Notes under the pieces: model-generated
Databases searched by the model: none
What the model was told of the DNA's origin: nothing
What the model saw: the letters and a program-made list of their open reading frames with translations, nothing else
Assembly (NCBI RefSeq): GCF_014653275.1
Contig: NZ_BNAL01000006.1
Span: forward strand, 37,254-101,253
Direction of reading: 5' to 3'
Length of the DNA: 64,000 nucleotides
Source: Deinococcus piscis
GTDB lineage: Bacteria > Deinococcota > Deinococci > Deinococcales > Deinococcaceae
Shown: positions 1-10,982 of the stretch, one piece after another
Layout: each line of letters opens with the position of its first letter
Position numbering within the stretch: the stretch's first letter is position 1
Program-made: the position numbers and the translations under genes

Positions 1-1403
1 TGTGTCGTCCAGGCGCTGACCGGCGTACTCGTGATGGAGCGCCGCCACAGCCACGGGCTGCACCTGCCGGTGCTTGCCCCGGCCCGCCAGCACACCTGTT
101 TCCAGGAGCGTCAGCACGGGTTGGTGCGCGGCCACTTCGGCATGCTCCTGCATGGCCTGCGGCAAGGGGAATTTGCCCGCCCGCTCGCCCAGCAGCTCCT
201 GCATCTGCACAGCCATTAGGGTCCGGGTGGCGGCGGCCTGCTCAGGAGGCACCGGAGGCAGGGCGAGCAGCGCCGTTTCCACCTCGGCGGGCAGCAGGCT
301 CACCACTTCGCCCAGCTGGCCGCTTTCCCGGTCCAGATACCAGCGGCTGTGCAGGCCGAACAATTGCTCGTCGCTCAGTCCGCTCGGCGCACGCAGCTCG
401 AACTGCTGCACTCCGCCCCGGCGCTGGGCCCAGGCATAGCGCAGGGTGCGGGCCGGCCCGGGCGCCAGCGGCTGCGGGTCGCTGCCTACATGCAGTCGCC
501 CCGTCGCCAGCAGGGCCGCCAGCAGGTGGTCGGTCAGCGGTTCGCGCCGCAGCAGCTGCACCGGCTGATCGTTGAGGGTGGCTGGGTCGCCGTATTCGCT
601 CAGGCCGCGCAGCAACTCACGGTCACTGTCGGCACCCGGCGGAAGGGTCTCCAGCCAGCCGCGCCGCCACTCCAGGCTGCCTGCGGGCGGCAAGTCCAGC
701 GGCTGCTCGGGCAGCAGCGTGCCGGAGCGGGCGTAGCGGGCCTGCTCCACGCCCACACTGACCAAAAAGGGGCCACCTTCGGGATCAGGAATCAGGTTCA
801 GGCGGTAGCGCAGCGCCTGCCCACGCCGTGGCGTGTCGGGGCGGCGCAGGCCACGCAGCAAAGGGCCGTACTGCTCGGCGGCCCGTGCCCGCGAGACTCG
901 CCCGCCTGCTGGGCGGGATTCGGCGGGGTGCAGGGCCTGGCCCGCCTGTTCGCTCGCCGCTTCTCCTGGTGCGCCGCTGCCTGCCCGCTTTTTCTTTTTC
1001 TTCTTGCGGCGGCTGGGCTCGGCGTCTTGGCTCTGGCTGCCGTGTGTGTCTGGGGCTGCGGAGACCGGCTCAGCGTCCTGCTGAGCGGCTCCTTGCTCCG
1101 CTTCGGCCTGCGCCAACGCCTGCTGCGCCCGGTCCAGCTGCTCACTGCCAAGCACCCGCGCCAGGTGTAGGCACAGCGCCTCACCGCACGAGCAGCGGCT
1201 ATCCAGCAGCTGCCCGCCCGCGTCCAGCACAAAGCGCTGCGCGAACCAGCGTTTGCCCGCCCGCACGCGCGCATTGCCCTTGGTGCCCTGCGGGATGCGG
1301 CGCAGTTTCAGGCCCTTAATAGCCCCTTCAGGCAGGTCCTGCGCGGCGCTGAGCGTGGCCGGGTCAAACCCGCCGAGGTCCGGTGAACTAAGGTCAGGAA
1401 CCG

Positions 1404-1407
<4 letters not shown>
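1..1407 (-). CDS. SWIM zinc-finger protein, N-terminal part (likely SNF2-helicase-associated), cut by window edge
   Basis: The reading frame is open from an ATG at 1407 to the window start (469 codons seen, no stop). Residues 72-81 carry C-x-C-x4-C-x-H (C72, C74, C79, H81), the SWIM zinc-finger pattern found at the N-terminus of bacterial SNF2-helicase-associated proteins. A lysine run (K135-K140) in a low-complexity linker follows, then an all-alpha/beta region with no motif I can name. The ATG overlaps the prfC stop codon as ATGA, which fixes the start and implies translational coupling. The helicase domain, if there is one, lies outside the window, so helicase function is inferred. A stand-alone SWIM protein is the alternative. 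Confidence 0.7.
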
Positions 1408-2999
<1,592 letters not shown>

Positions 3000-3275
3000 G
3001 GGTACTCCTGGCGTCACGGCTCCGGCGCGCTTCCAGACGGGAAAGGCGGTCAGAGTGGGAAAGCTGATTGCTGCGGCGATATCCGGCCTTCCCTCTCCGC
3101 GCTGGACGCAGAAAGCTGGGGAAGGGCGGAACAAAGACTCCAGGCCAGGGGCTCAGGGTGGACCGGGGCGCGGCCAGCGTGGAGCGGCAGACATGCGGGC
3201 CATGATAGCAACTGGCGCAGGGGCGGAGGCCAAGAGGTGGAGGCCAGCAAGGAGAGCGCAGGAAAGGGAAAGCCC

Positions 3276-3659
3276 CTAGTCGCGCACGCTGTGCCCCGCT
3301 GCTCTCAGGGCGGCCATGGCCCCGGCCAGCTGAGCGCGGCTGACCAGTACATAGTCGGTGTCAAAGGTGCTCACCGCAAAAATGCCTATCTCGGCGTCCC
3401 GCAGCGGGTCCAGCACACTGCTCAGGATGCCGGTCAGGTCAAAGGGGAAAGGTCCTTCTAGCTTCAGCGCCGCCCAACCAGCCTGGGCCTGCACTCCGGC
3501 AGGCACCCCCTGCGCCGCGCACAGCACTGACAGTTCCTCGGCAGTGCGGCTGACCGTCCAGAACTCGCCCTCGGTGGCCCACGCGGGCAGCGGTTCGGCA
3601 GGGTTCAGGCGGCACACGGCATATTCGCCGCGCAGCAGGGTCAGGGTCAATTCGGGCAT
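3276..3659 (-). CDS. ACT-domain protein
   Basis: A 127-residue protein resembling the small stand-alone ACT-domain proteins (paired ACT folds like those in aspartokinase regulatory domains). These bind amino acids or similar small ligands; the ligand here is unknown. The C-terminal segment GIFAVSTFDTDYVLVS (residues 92-107) is the recognisable ACT strand/turn. A longer open frame reaches 4109, but it runs antisense through the dehydrogenase gene. The start at 3659 is supported by TACACT (+ strand AGTGTA, 3666-3671) six nt before the ATG, a leaderless promoter signature. It is transcribed divergently from the neighbouring dehydrogenase. Confidence 0.8.
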   Translation of the reverse strand: MPELTLTLLRGEYAVCRLNPAEPLPAWATEGEFWTVSRTAEELSVLCAAQGVPAGVQAQAGWAALKLEGPFPFDLTGILSSVLDPLRDAEIGIFAVSTFDTDYVLVSRAQLAGAMAALRAAGHSVRD

Positions 3660-3665
3660 GATCTC

Positions 3666-3696
3666 AGTGTAGATAACGGTGGGGCCGGGGTACGCT
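3666..3696. promoter_or_regulatory. Divergent leaderless promoter pair (ACT gene / SDR gene)
   Basis: Two -10 hexamers face away from each other in the 43-bp gap. TACACT on the minus strand (3666-3671) lies 6 nt before the ATG at 3659. TACGCT on the plus strand (3691-3696) lies 6 nt before the ATG at 3703. Neither gene has a Shine-Dalgarno sequence. Confidence 0.6.
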
Positions 3697-3702
3697 GACC
3701 TC

Positions 3703-4413
3703 ATGACCAACCCTGCTTCCCGCCCCCTCACCCTCATCACTGGCGCCACCGGCGGTATCGGCCGGGCCACCGCCTTTGCCCTGGCCCCCGACCACGACCT
3801 GATTCTGCAGGGCCGCAGCCGCGCCGCGCTGGAGGACTTGCAGCGTGAGGTGCAGCTCCAGCATCCCCACACGCGGACAGAGCTGCTGGAGCTGGACCTG
3901 CTGCGCCCCGATACCTTCGCCGCCGCCGCCGACCTGCGCCCCACCCATCTGGTCCACAACGCGGGCGTGGCCGAGCTGGGCGCAGTCGCCGAGCAGACCC
4001 ACGACCGCTGGACCTGGACCCTGGCGGTCAATGTGGTCGCCCCCGCCGAGCTGACCCGGCTGCTGCTGCCCTCGGTGCAGGCGGCGCGGGGCACCATCGT
4101 CTTTATCAACTCGGGCGCGGGCCTGCGGGCGAATGCCGGCTGGGCCAGCTACGCGGCCAGCAAGCATGCGCTCAAGGCCCTGGCCGACGCCCTGCGCCAG
4201 GAAGTGGCCGACTCCGGGGTGCGGGTGGCCAGCCTGTACCCTGGCCGCACGGCCACGCCGATGCAGCAGGCCATTCGGGAGCAGGAGGAAGCCGCGTACG
4301 ACCCCGCCGCCTTTATCCAGCCGGCTACCGTGGCCGACGTGGTGCGTTACGTGCTGGCCGCCCCGCGTGACGTGTCGCTGGACGACGTGGCTGTGCGCCC
4401 TGGCCCGCGCTGA
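3703..4413 (+). CDS. Short-chain dehydrogenase/reductase (SDR)
   Basis: An NAD(P)(H)-dependent oxidoreductase of the classical SDR family, 236 residues. It has the cofactor motif TGATGGIG (13-20), the NAG motif (86-88), the catalytic serine in INSGAG (S137) and the active-site YAASK (Y150, K154). The substrate cannot be told from sequence. The ATG at 3703 is chosen over the in-frame ATG at 3679 because it restores a normal SDR N-terminus and sits 6 nt after TACGCT (leaderless pattern). It precedes glgP by 65 bp, but glgP has its own promoter motif, so the two need not be co-transcribed. Confidence 0.9.
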   Translation: MTNPASRPLTLITGATGGIGRATAFALAPDHDLILQGRSRAALEDLQREVQLQHPHTRTELLELDLLRPDTFAAAADLRPTHLVHNAGVAELGAVAEQTHDRWTWTLAVNVVAPAELTRLLLPSVQAARGTIVFINSGAGLRANAGWASYAASKHALKALADALRQEVADSGVRVASLYPGRTATPMQQAIREQEEAAYDPAAFIQPATVADVVRYVLAAPRDVSLDDVAVRPGPR

Positions 4414-4465
4414 AGCCTGCCCGACCTCTTCTTGGTCCGGCAACCCTGGTCCGGCCGCCCTGGGC

Positions 4466-4471
4466 TAAGCT
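4466..4471 (+). promoter_or_regulatory. -10 element (TAAGCT) for leaderless glgP
   Basis: TAAGCT lies 7 nt before the glgP ATG at 4479, matching TANNNT spacing seen at many genes in this window. No clear -35 hexamer. Confidence 0.5.
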
Positions 4472-4478
4472 GTGAGGC

Positions 4479-6998
4479 ATGAATATTCTCGGCAAAGTGA
4501 CGGTGCTGCCCAAGTTGCCGGCGGCCATCGGGCGGCTTTCGGAGCTGGCCTACAACCTCTACTGGAGCTGGGAACCCCGCGCCTGTGGCCTGTACCGCGA
4601 CCTCGATCCAGACATCTGGGAAACCTACGGCCACAACCCGGTTCGCACCCTGCTGGAAGTGAGCAGCGAAAATATGGACCGCGCCGCCGCCGACCCCGAG
4701 TTCGTGCGCCGCTATGAGGCGGTCATGGCCGAATTCGATGCCTATATGGGCAAAAAAGACACCTGGGCCAGCCGCCACGCGCAGGCCCTGGGGCCAGTCG
4801 CCTACTTCAGCATGGAGTACGCCCTGCACGAGTCGCTGCCCATCTATTCGGGCGGTCTGGGCGTGCTGGCCGGCGACCACTGCAAGAGTGCGTCTGACCT
4901 GGGCTTGCCGTTTACCCCGGTGGGTCTGCTGTTCCACGACGGCTATTTCCGCCAGACCCTGGGCCGCGACGGCTGGCAGGAAGAAAAGTATGACCGCCTG
5001 GACCTGACCACCTTGCCCATTCGCCCCATTCGCACCCCCGAGCAAGACGAGCTGCGGATTTCGCTGGACATTGGTGGGCGCACGGTGGCCGCCCGCGTGT
5101 GGCAGCTGAACGTGGGCCGTATCCGCATGCTGCTGCTGGACACCGACGTGCCCGAAAATCACCCGGATGACCGCCTGCTCACCTCGCGGCTGTACGGCGG
5201 CGACCAGGAAATGCGGCTCAAGCAGTACATGCTGCTGGGCATCGGCGGGGTGCGGGCGCTGCGGGCGGCGGGCGCACCTGCTGAGGTCTGGCACATGAAC
5301 GAGGGCCACGCGGGCCTGCTGAATCTGGAGCGCATCCGCGAGCGGGTTGAGCAGGGCCTGGACTTTCACACCGCCCATGAGCTCACGGCAGGCAGCACCC
5401 TCTTTACCACCCATACCCCGGTTCCTGCGGGCAACGACGCCTTCGCCTGGGACCTGATGGACCGCTACCTGGGGAGCTGGCCCGCGCAGCTGCATACCAC
5501 CCGCGAGCATCTCTACTCGCTGGCCCAGAGCGAGGCGATGGAAGAGCACGGCCCGGCCTTCAACATGACCGTATTTGGCCTGCGCATGAGCCGCATGGCG
5601 AACGGGGTGTCCAAGTTGCACGGCCAGGTCAGCCGCGATATGTGGAAGGGGCTGTACCCCGGCCTGTATCCCGAAGAAGTCCCTATCGGCCACGTGACCA
5701 ACGGGGCGCACAACCTCAGCTTTACCAGCCAGCGGATGCGCGACCTGCTGGGCACGGTGATGCCCGCAGACTGGACCGAGCGCCTGCACGAGCCGGAGCT
5801 GTGGCAAAACGTGGAGCAGCTGACCGGCGACCAGTTGGCCGACGTGCAACGCGAAATGAAAGCCGAAATGATTGCGTTCGTGCGGCACCATCAGCGTGAA
5901 ATGCTGCTGCGCAACGGTGCCGGTGCCGCTGAACTGGGCTACACCGACACCCTGCTCAGCCCCGACGTGCTGACCATCGGCTTTGCCCGCCGCTTTGCCA
6001 CCTACAAGCGGGCCACGCTGCTGCTGCGTGACCGCGAGCGCCTCAGCCGCATCGTGAACCACCCGGAGCGTCCGGTGCAGTTCGTCTTTGCGGGCAAGGC
6101 GCACCCCGCCGACAACCCCGGCAAGGCGCTGATTCAGGAAATCTACCGCGTCTCACAGCTGCCTGAATTCCGGGGCAAGATCGTGATTCTGGAAAATTAC
6201 GATATGCATGTGGCCCGCCGTCTGGTGCAGGGGGTGGATGTCTGGATGAACAACCCCCGCCGCCCGCTGGAAGCCTCGGGGACCAGTGGCATGAAGGCGT
6301 CATTCAACGGTAGCCCTAATTTCAGTGTGCTGGACGGCTGGTGGGTCGAAGGCCACCTGGACGGCAACGCCAACGGCTGGCCGATTGGTGAAGAGCGCGA
6401 GTACGCCGACCAAGCGGTGCAGGACGATGCCGACGCCTTCAGCCTCTATCAGACACTCGAGCAGACCATCGTGCCGCTCTACTATGGCGAGCGGGACGGC
6501 GAGGCGGGTGGCTGGGCCGGAGTGGTCCGCAGCGCCATCGAATCGGTCAGCGCCCAGTTCTCGATGCAGCGCCAGGTGATTGATTACGTGCAGTGCTACT
6601 ACTTGCCGCTCAGCGAGCGCCGCGCCCTGCTGGCTTCGGGCAGCAGCGGGCGGGCCCGCGAAATTGCGGAGTGGAAAGCTTGGATTGAGAACCAGTGGCC
6701 GCAGGTTTCGCTCAGCGCTACCCATCATCTGCCCACCACCGCCGAGCCGGGCGAGCAGGTCCAGATCACGGCCCAGGTCAACCCCGCCCGCATCGCCCCC
6801 GAGGAACTGCGGGCCGAAGTGGTGCTGCGCCGGGGCCACCGGGTCGAGCGCGTGCCGATGGACCGCCAGGAGGGCGGCGAGTACGCGGCCACCGTCTCGC
6901 TGGACCGCAGCGGCATGTACGAGGTGGGTGTGCGCCTGTATCCCCACTTGCCCGACCTCAGCCACGACTTTGAGCTGGGCCTGGTCAAGTGGGCTTAG
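4479..6998 (+). CDS. glgP: Alpha-glucan (glycogen) phosphorylase
   Basis: A GT35 phosphorylase that releases glucose-1-phosphate from glycogen or maltodextrin using pyridoxal phosphate. The 839-residue protein is the form with an N-terminal DUF3417 domain (about residues 10-110), common in Deinococcus-Thermus and actinobacteria. The PLP-lysine motif EASGTSGMK ends at K606. The last ~100 residues form an extra beta-rich module that may bind glucan or other subunits. The partner branching enzyme glgB is in the same window at 40.4 kb but not adjacent. A stem-loop follows the stop codon. Confidence 0.96.
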   Translation: MNILGKVTVLPKLPAAIGRLSELAYNLYWSWEPRACGLYRDLDPDIWETYGHNPVRTLLEVSSENMDRAAADPEFVRRYEAVMAEFDAYMGKKDTWASRHAQALGPVAYFSMEYALHESLPIYSGGLGVLAGDHCKSASDLGLPFTPVGLLFHDGYFRQTLGRDGWQEEKYDRLDLTTLPIRPIRTPEQDELRISLDIGGRTVAARVWQLNVGRIRMLLLDTDVPENHPDDRLLTSRLYGGDQEMRLKQYMLLGIGGVRALRAAGAPAEVWHMNEGHAGLLNLERIRERVEQGLDFHTAHELTAGSTLFTTHTPVPAGNDAFAWDLMDRYLGSWPAQLHTTREHLYSLAQSEAMEEHGPAFNMTVFGLRMSRMANGVSKLHGQVSRDMWKGLYPGLYPEEVPIGHVTNGAHNLSFTSQRMRDLLGTVMPADWTERLHEPELWQNVEQLTGDQLADVQREMKAEMIAFVRHHQREMLLRNGAGAAELGYTDTLLSPDVLTIGFARRFATYKRATLLLRDRERLSRIVNHPERPVQFVFAGKAHPADNPGKALIQEIYRVSQLPEFRGKIVILENYDMHVARRLVQGVDVWMNNPRRPLEASGTSGMKASFNGSPNFSVLDGWWVEGHLDGNANGWPIGEEREYADQAVQDDADAFSLYQTLEQTIVPLYYGERDGEAGGWAGVVRSAIESVSAQFSMQRQVIDYVQCYYLPLSERRALLASGSSGRAREIAEWKAWIENQWPQVSLSATHHLPTTAEPGEQVQITAQVNPARIAPEELRAEVVLRRGHRVERVPMDRQEGGEYAATVSLDRSGMYEVGVRLYPHLPDLSHDFELGLVKWA

Positions 6999-7017
6999 CA
7001 GACTAGCCGAGCAACAG

Positions 7018-7051
7018 GGGCAAGCAGTTGGGAAGAACCCGCTGCTTGCCC
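7018..7051 (+). terminator. Stem-loop after glgP
   Basis: A 10-bp perfect stem, GGGCAAGCAG (7018-7027) with CTGCTTGCCC (7042-7051), 20 nt after the glgP stop. There is no clear T-run, so it may be a weak terminator or a 3'-end stabiliser. Confidence 0.5.
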
Positions 7052-7205
7052 TGCCTGCGTTGCAGCAATGATAGGAAGGCTCGCTGTTCATCGTCCGCCG
7101 TTACGACATCAGAGCAAGCACAGCCTCTGGAGCTTTGCGCGGGTTAAGAGTGCCCAAACAAACCGTCAAACACTCCCTGTCTCTGCATGCTCAAGTCCAG
7201 ATGCG

Positions 7206-8354
7206 CTAGAACAGCAGCTCCACATCGTCCTGATCGTCTTGGCCGCTGAGCGGCAGGGCCAGTGTGAACTTGGACCCTCGGCCACGCTCGGACTCTACCC
7301 AGATGCGGCCCCCATGCTCCTCGGCGGCCAGCTTGCAAAATGCCAGCCCCATACCGGTGTCGAAGCGGCCATGTAGGGTCAGGCGCGATTGCTCGAAGGC
7401 AGCAAACAGCCGGGGGATGTCCTCGGCGGGAATGCCCTCGCCGTCGTCCGTGACGCTCAGCAGCAATTCATGACCACTCACTTGGGTCTCCAGTTGGATT
7501 GAGCCGCGCTGCGTGGTGTGCTTGAGTGCGTTGCTCAGCAGGTTGGCCAGTACCCGGCGCAGCATGGTGGGGTCAGCGCTCAGCGGCGACATGGGGGCCA
7601 GACCAATGCTGACTTGGCGGTCGCTCAGGCCCGCGCCCACATCGCCCAGCGACTGCTGCACAATTTGCTCCAAGTGATCGCGGCTGAGCAGCTCACGCTT
7701 GAGGTGCATCTTCCCGGCCTGAATCTTGCGCACGTCCAGCATGTTGAGCGACAGGTGCAGCAGGTGGCTGGTCTCGTCGCGGGCCACTTCCAGCAGGTCC
7801 TTGGCATCGGGCGGCAAGCGGGGGTCGTCGGCCACCACTTCCAGCAGGCCCAAGATGGCCGTGATCGGGTTTTTCAGGTCATGGACCAGCATGTGGACCA
7901 ACTGGTCGCGTACCCGCTCCTCGCGCTCCCAGCCCTCCAGAGCACTTTCCACCTGCCGCAGCTGAAAGCGCAGCGCTTCTTGAGCCGTCGCTCGCCGCAG
8001 CAGGGCCTCGGCCTGAGCAGCCAGCAGGTGCGGTGGCGTACTCACCGGCAAGGTCACATCTGCTCCCGCTTCCAGCAGGGAAGGCCACTGGTCAGGGCGG
8101 TCCAGCAGCAGCCAGCTCGTTCCTTCAAGGCCATGATGCCGCCGCAGCAGGGGCAGCACCTCCGTCCAGTTGCCTGGCGCGGCCCCGCTCACGATCACCA
8201 CTGCGCCGGGCCGGGTTTGTTCAGGCAGGCGCAGCAGCATCTCCACGTCGGTGACTGGCCGGACGCTCACGCCGATCAATTCGGCCTCTAGGCGGCTGGG
8301 CAGTTCAGGAGGCCCGCCCAGTACCAACAGCAGTTCGCCGGGGCCCGGAATCAT
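7206..8354 (-). CDS. Soluble sensor histidine kinase with N-terminal pseudo-receiver
   Basis: A 382-residue histidine kinase without membrane segments. Residues 1-120 look like a receiver fold, but the position of the phosphorylatable Asp reads IVSG (54-57) and lacks Asp, so this is probably a pseudo-receiver used for protein contacts. A coiled linker (122-150) leads to the H-box HDLKNP (H158), N-box (N275), G1 DDGEGIP (303-309) and G2 GMGLAF (334-339). AAGGAG lies before the ATG at 8354. It follows an unknown 294-residue gene by 18 bp, so the two are likely one operon. No response regulator is adjacent. Confidence 0.88.
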   Translation of the reverse strand: MIPGPGELLLVLGGPPELPSRLEAELIGVSVRPVTDVEMLLRLPEQTRPGAVVIVSGAAPGNWTEVLPLLRRHHGLEGTSWLLLDRPDQWPSLLEAGADVTLPVSTPPHLLAAQAEALLRRATAQEALRFQLRQVESALEGWEREERVRDQLVHMLVHDLKNPITAILGLLEVVADDPRLPPDAKDLLEVARDETSHLLHLSLNMLDVRKIQAGKMHLKRELLSRDHLEQIVQQSLGDVGAGLSDRQVSIGLAPMSPLSADPTMLRRVLANLLSNALKHTTQRGSIQLETQVSGHELLLSVTDDGEGIPAEDIPRLFAAFEQSRLTLHGRFDTGMGLAFCKLAAEEHGGRIWVESERGRGSKFTLALPLSGQDDQDDVELLF

Positions 8355-8372
8355 ACGGCTCCTTCTTCGGTG

Positions 8373-9257
8373 TTAGCGAACAAGGTATCCCTGCTCCCGG
8401 AAGCGGGTCAGCCACGGCTCGATCTCTGAAAGGGGCGTGTCGTGCTCCAGAGCGAACTCGGCGGGGCTGAGGCCGTGAACCAAAGACGTGATCAGCAGCA
8501 GCGGCAGGCCCTGACCAAACTCGGCCCGGAACTCGCCGTGGGCCGCCGTAATCGGACTGAGGACGTCCCGTCCGCGCAGGGTGGGCGCGTAGGTGGCATG
8601 AGCCCACCCTGCCAGATGCCGGGGAAGTACCAGCGGCTGTGGCGGTCCGCTCACCGGGAAAGCCGCCTCATAGGGCAAAGTGGCGTCCAGGGTAGCAATG
8701 GCCTCACCCTGGGCGTACAGTACTGCGCCGTCTGGACGAGCGTACACGCCACTAAAACTGGGGCTCAGCTCAAATTTCTGGGCTCCCGCGCCCAGGCCGC
8801 TCAGCAGCTCGGCATAAGTGGTCGGCAGCGGATAAGCATTCAGGCTCGCTCCGCCCTGGTAGGACAGAATCAGTTCGCCGAGCGCCTGTTGCCCCACGAT
8901 GCTCTCAGTAGGTACATTTTTGCCGCTGTGTAGCCGGTCAGAAGCTGCAGCCACGGGCCGGCCCCGCAGCAGCAGGACCCAGACGCTGTGTCCCTCGGCC
9001 TGAGCGTGGAGGTAGCCGCTCCACCCCTGCACCTGCAAATGCGACAGATAAATGTACAGGTCGCAAAATTCAGTATTCAGCCCCAGCTGGCTGGGAGGCG
9101 TGTCCGGCAAAAAGCGGGCCAGAAAAGGCTGCACCTCCTGAAACCGGGGGCGCAGGCGCGGCAGCTCCGGGACGGCGGCGGACACTGGAACAGCCGCTTT
9201 GGCCGCTTCGCTGCGGCGGCTGGTGCGGGTGGCGCGTGGGGTGTCTCCTTCAGGCAT
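8373..9257 (-). CDS. Unknown protein, first gene of the operon with the pseudo-receiver kinase
   Basis: I do not recognise this 294-residue protein. It has a basic N-terminal tail (residues 8-20), then a mixed alpha/beta body without signal peptide or membrane segment. It ends in a region rich in predicted short helices (last 35 residues, SEIEPWLTRFREQGYLVR) that resembles the winged-helix ends of DUF4388/PATAN-type signalling proteins. That resemblance is only an impression. The start at 9257 has GGAGAGGA upstream. Tight linkage to the kinase suggests a joint signalling role. Confidence 0.7.
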   Translation of the reverse strand: MPEGDTPRATRTSRRSEAAKAAVPVSAAVPELPRLRPRFQEVQPFLARFLPDTPPSQLGLNTEFCDLYIYLSHLQVQGWSGYLHAQAEGHSVWVLLLRGRPVAAASDRLHSGKNVPTESIVGQQALGELILSYQGGASLNAYPLPTTYAELLSGLGAGAQKFELSPSFSGVYARPDGAVLYAQGEAIATLDATLPYEAAFPVSGPPQPLVLPRHLAGWAHATYAPTLRGRDVLSPITAAHGEFRAEFGQGLPLLLITSLVHGLSPAEFALEHDTPLSEIEPWLTRFREQGYLVR

Positions 9258-9325
9258 GGGTCCTCTCCAGGGCGGCAGGCCGCCAATGTGGCTCAGTCTA
9301 CCGTAAGGGGCAAGGCGCGTCAGGC

Positions 9326-10318
9326 TCAGTGAGTTTCAGGCTCAGTGGTGCTTGCCGCTGGCTGGCCCTGCACTAGCCCGCCGAGTGGCCGCAGGTGCTG
9401 GCGGTAGTGCTGGGCATTGGCCACGTAGCGGGAGGCATTCTCGAAGTGGCCTGCTGGACCGATCACCCGCGCCGGGACGCCGACAGCCACCATGCCATCA
9501 GGCACAGTGTCGCCCTCACGCAGTAGGGCACCCGCGCCCACCACTGCGCCCCGGCCCACCCGTGACCCGCTCAGCAGGGTGGCTCCCATGCCAATCAAGC
9601 TGCCCTGTGCACAGTGGGCTCCATGCACCATGGCCCCGTGTCCCACCGTCACGTCCTCTTCCAGGATGCAGGGATGGCCGCGTTCGGTGTGCAGCACTGC
9701 ACCGTCCTGCACATTCGAGCGTGCGCCTACGCGCACAGGCTCGATATCTCCCCGCAGAACCGCACCAAACCACACCGAGCTTTCCTCGGCCAGCTCTACC
9801 GTGCCAATCACTGCCGCCGTAGGGGCCACGTAGGCACTGGGATGTAGCTGTGGGTGACGTTCGCCTAGGGCGTACAGCGGGCCAGAAGCAGAGCCACGGA
9901 GCCGTGCCCAGCGTTCCTCGGCCAGCCACAGCAGCTGGCGGTCTTCGGGGAAGCTCAGCCGCTGGGCGGCCTCCTGCACCTCATAAAACCCGCCGTCCCC
10001 AAAGGTGTCTTCCAGCTGCACTTCTGTGCTGTGGGCCTGCATGAGAAACCAGTCAATCATGCGCCGCTGCCCACGTGAATTGGTGTAGTGGGTGGGCGGC
10101 AGCCAAGCCAGTTCGGCAGCATGCACGCCCGTCTCTTCTAGGATTTCGCGCACTGCCGTTTGCGTGGGTGTCTCGCCGGGTTCCAGGTGGCCTTTGGGAA
10201 AGGTCCAGCCGCCCCCACGGTACTCCACCAGGAGGACATGCCCAGCAGCACTGAAGACAACGCCTCCAGCACCTGGCTGGATGTCTGAGGCAGAGGTGGC
10301 CGTCACGGCTTTGGTCAT
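9326..10318 (-). CDS. Nudix hydrolase fused to gamma-class carbonic anhydrase
   Basis: One 330-residue protein with two enzyme domains. Residues 13-140 are a Nudix hydrolase with a perfect Nudix box from G43 to V65 (E49, R57, E58, E61, E62, G64). Residues 150-320 are a left-handed beta-helix of the gamma-carbonic anhydrase family with RVGARSNVQD (196-205) and all three zinc histidines, H210, H227 and H232, in the spacing of CamH/YrdA-type proteins. The Nudix substrate is unknown. No frame break is seen between the domains. The start at 10318 is 6 nt after TATACT (leaderless). Confidence 0.9.
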   Translation of the reverse strand: MTKAVTATSASDIQPGAGGVVFSAAGHVLLVEYRGGGWTFPKGHLEPGETPTQTAVREILEETGVHAAELAWLPPTHYTNSRGQRRMIDWFLMQAHSTEVQLEDTFGDGGFYEVQEAAQRLSFPEDRQLLWLAEERWARLRGSASGPLYALGERHPQLHPSAYVAPTAAVIGTVELAEESSVWFGAVLRGDIEPVRVGARSNVQDGAVLHTERGHPCILEEDVTVGHGAMVHGAHCAQGSLIGMGATLLSGSRVGRGAVVGAGALLREGDTVPDGMVAVGVPARVIGPAGHFENASRYVANAQHYRQHLRPLGGLVQGQPAASTTEPETH

Positions 10319-10324
10319 AGGACC

Positions 10325-10330
10325 AGTATA
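10325..10330 (-). promoter_or_regulatory. -10 element (TATACT) for the Nudix/CA fusion
   Basis: TATACT on the minus strand, 6 nt before the ATG at 10318; no Shine-Dalgarno, so leaderless translation is expected. Confidence 0.55.
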
Positions 10331-10556
10331 GATATGGCCAGTGCAGGCAGTCCTGGCTGCGTGGCTCCAGGCTGCCCGCCCTCAGCAGGGCACAGCATTC
10401 GGCACCTCAGGGGCCCGCACATAAAGCGGACCTTCACCATCTGACACCTTTGCTGGAGAGGCGTGCCATAATGTGACCGTCTGAGCACCAGCCAAGACAA
10501 GTGGTAGCTGTCCAGTGGGCAGATGCCGGCTGCGCTGCACAGATGCAAGGAGATGT

Positions 10557-10799
10557 ATGCCTCAAGGACGAGTAAAATGGTTTAGCGTGGAAAAAGGGTA
10601 TGGCTTCATTGAGCATCCCGGAAACCCCGATGTGTTCGTGCACTACAGCGCCATCCAGAGCGGCGGTTTCCGCAAGCTCAACGAAGGCGATGAAGTCGAG
10701 TTCGAAGTTGGCGATGGTCAGGGCGACCGTGGCCCCCAGGCCAAGAACGTGGTTGTGACCAACGCCGCTCCGGTGAGCGACCGCAACGAACGCTGGTAA
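10557..10799 (+). CDS. Cold-shock domain protein
   Basis: An 80-residue CspA-type RNA/ssDNA-binding protein with RNP1 KGYGFI and RNP2 VFVHY. It is slightly longer than the usual 67-70 residues, ending in a short basic/acidic tail. The start at 10557 is chosen because AAGGAGAT lies directly upstream; an in-frame ATG at 10515 would add 14 non-conserved residues. Unlike many neighbours this gene has a leader: CATAAT near 10466-10472 is a candidate -10, giving a 5' UTR of about 80 nt, as is typical for regulated csp mRNAs. A terminator follows. Confidence 0.95.
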   Translation: MPQGRVKWFSVEKGYGFIEHPGNPDVFVHYSAIQSGGFRKLNEGDEVEFEVGDGQGDRGPQAKNVVVTNAAPVSDRNERW

Positions 10800-10871
10800 G
10801 TTTTCAGCCCGTCGCTGAACCATTCGGCAAGCCCATCAGGGAAGCCATAATAATTTTGGTTGTAGTGACAG

Positions 10872-10899
10872 CCGCTTCCTTTTTAGGGGGCGGTTTTTT
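10872..10899 (+). terminator. Rho-independent terminator after the cold-shock gene
   Basis: CCGCTTCC (10872-10879) pairs with GGGGGCGG (10886-10893, with G-T pairs) around TTTTTA, followed by six T. Confidence 0.8.
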
Positions 10900-10982
10900 G
10901 GTTGCTGGGGGAGTGGCAGGGGCTACTTTTTGGCCTCACGACTTTCCAGTCGTTGCCGTGATGGCCTGTGGAGCCAGAGCCT

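Noticed and set aside
4347..6104. 585-codon open frame opposite glgP
   Set aside because: Mirror frame of glgP; no recognisable domain.
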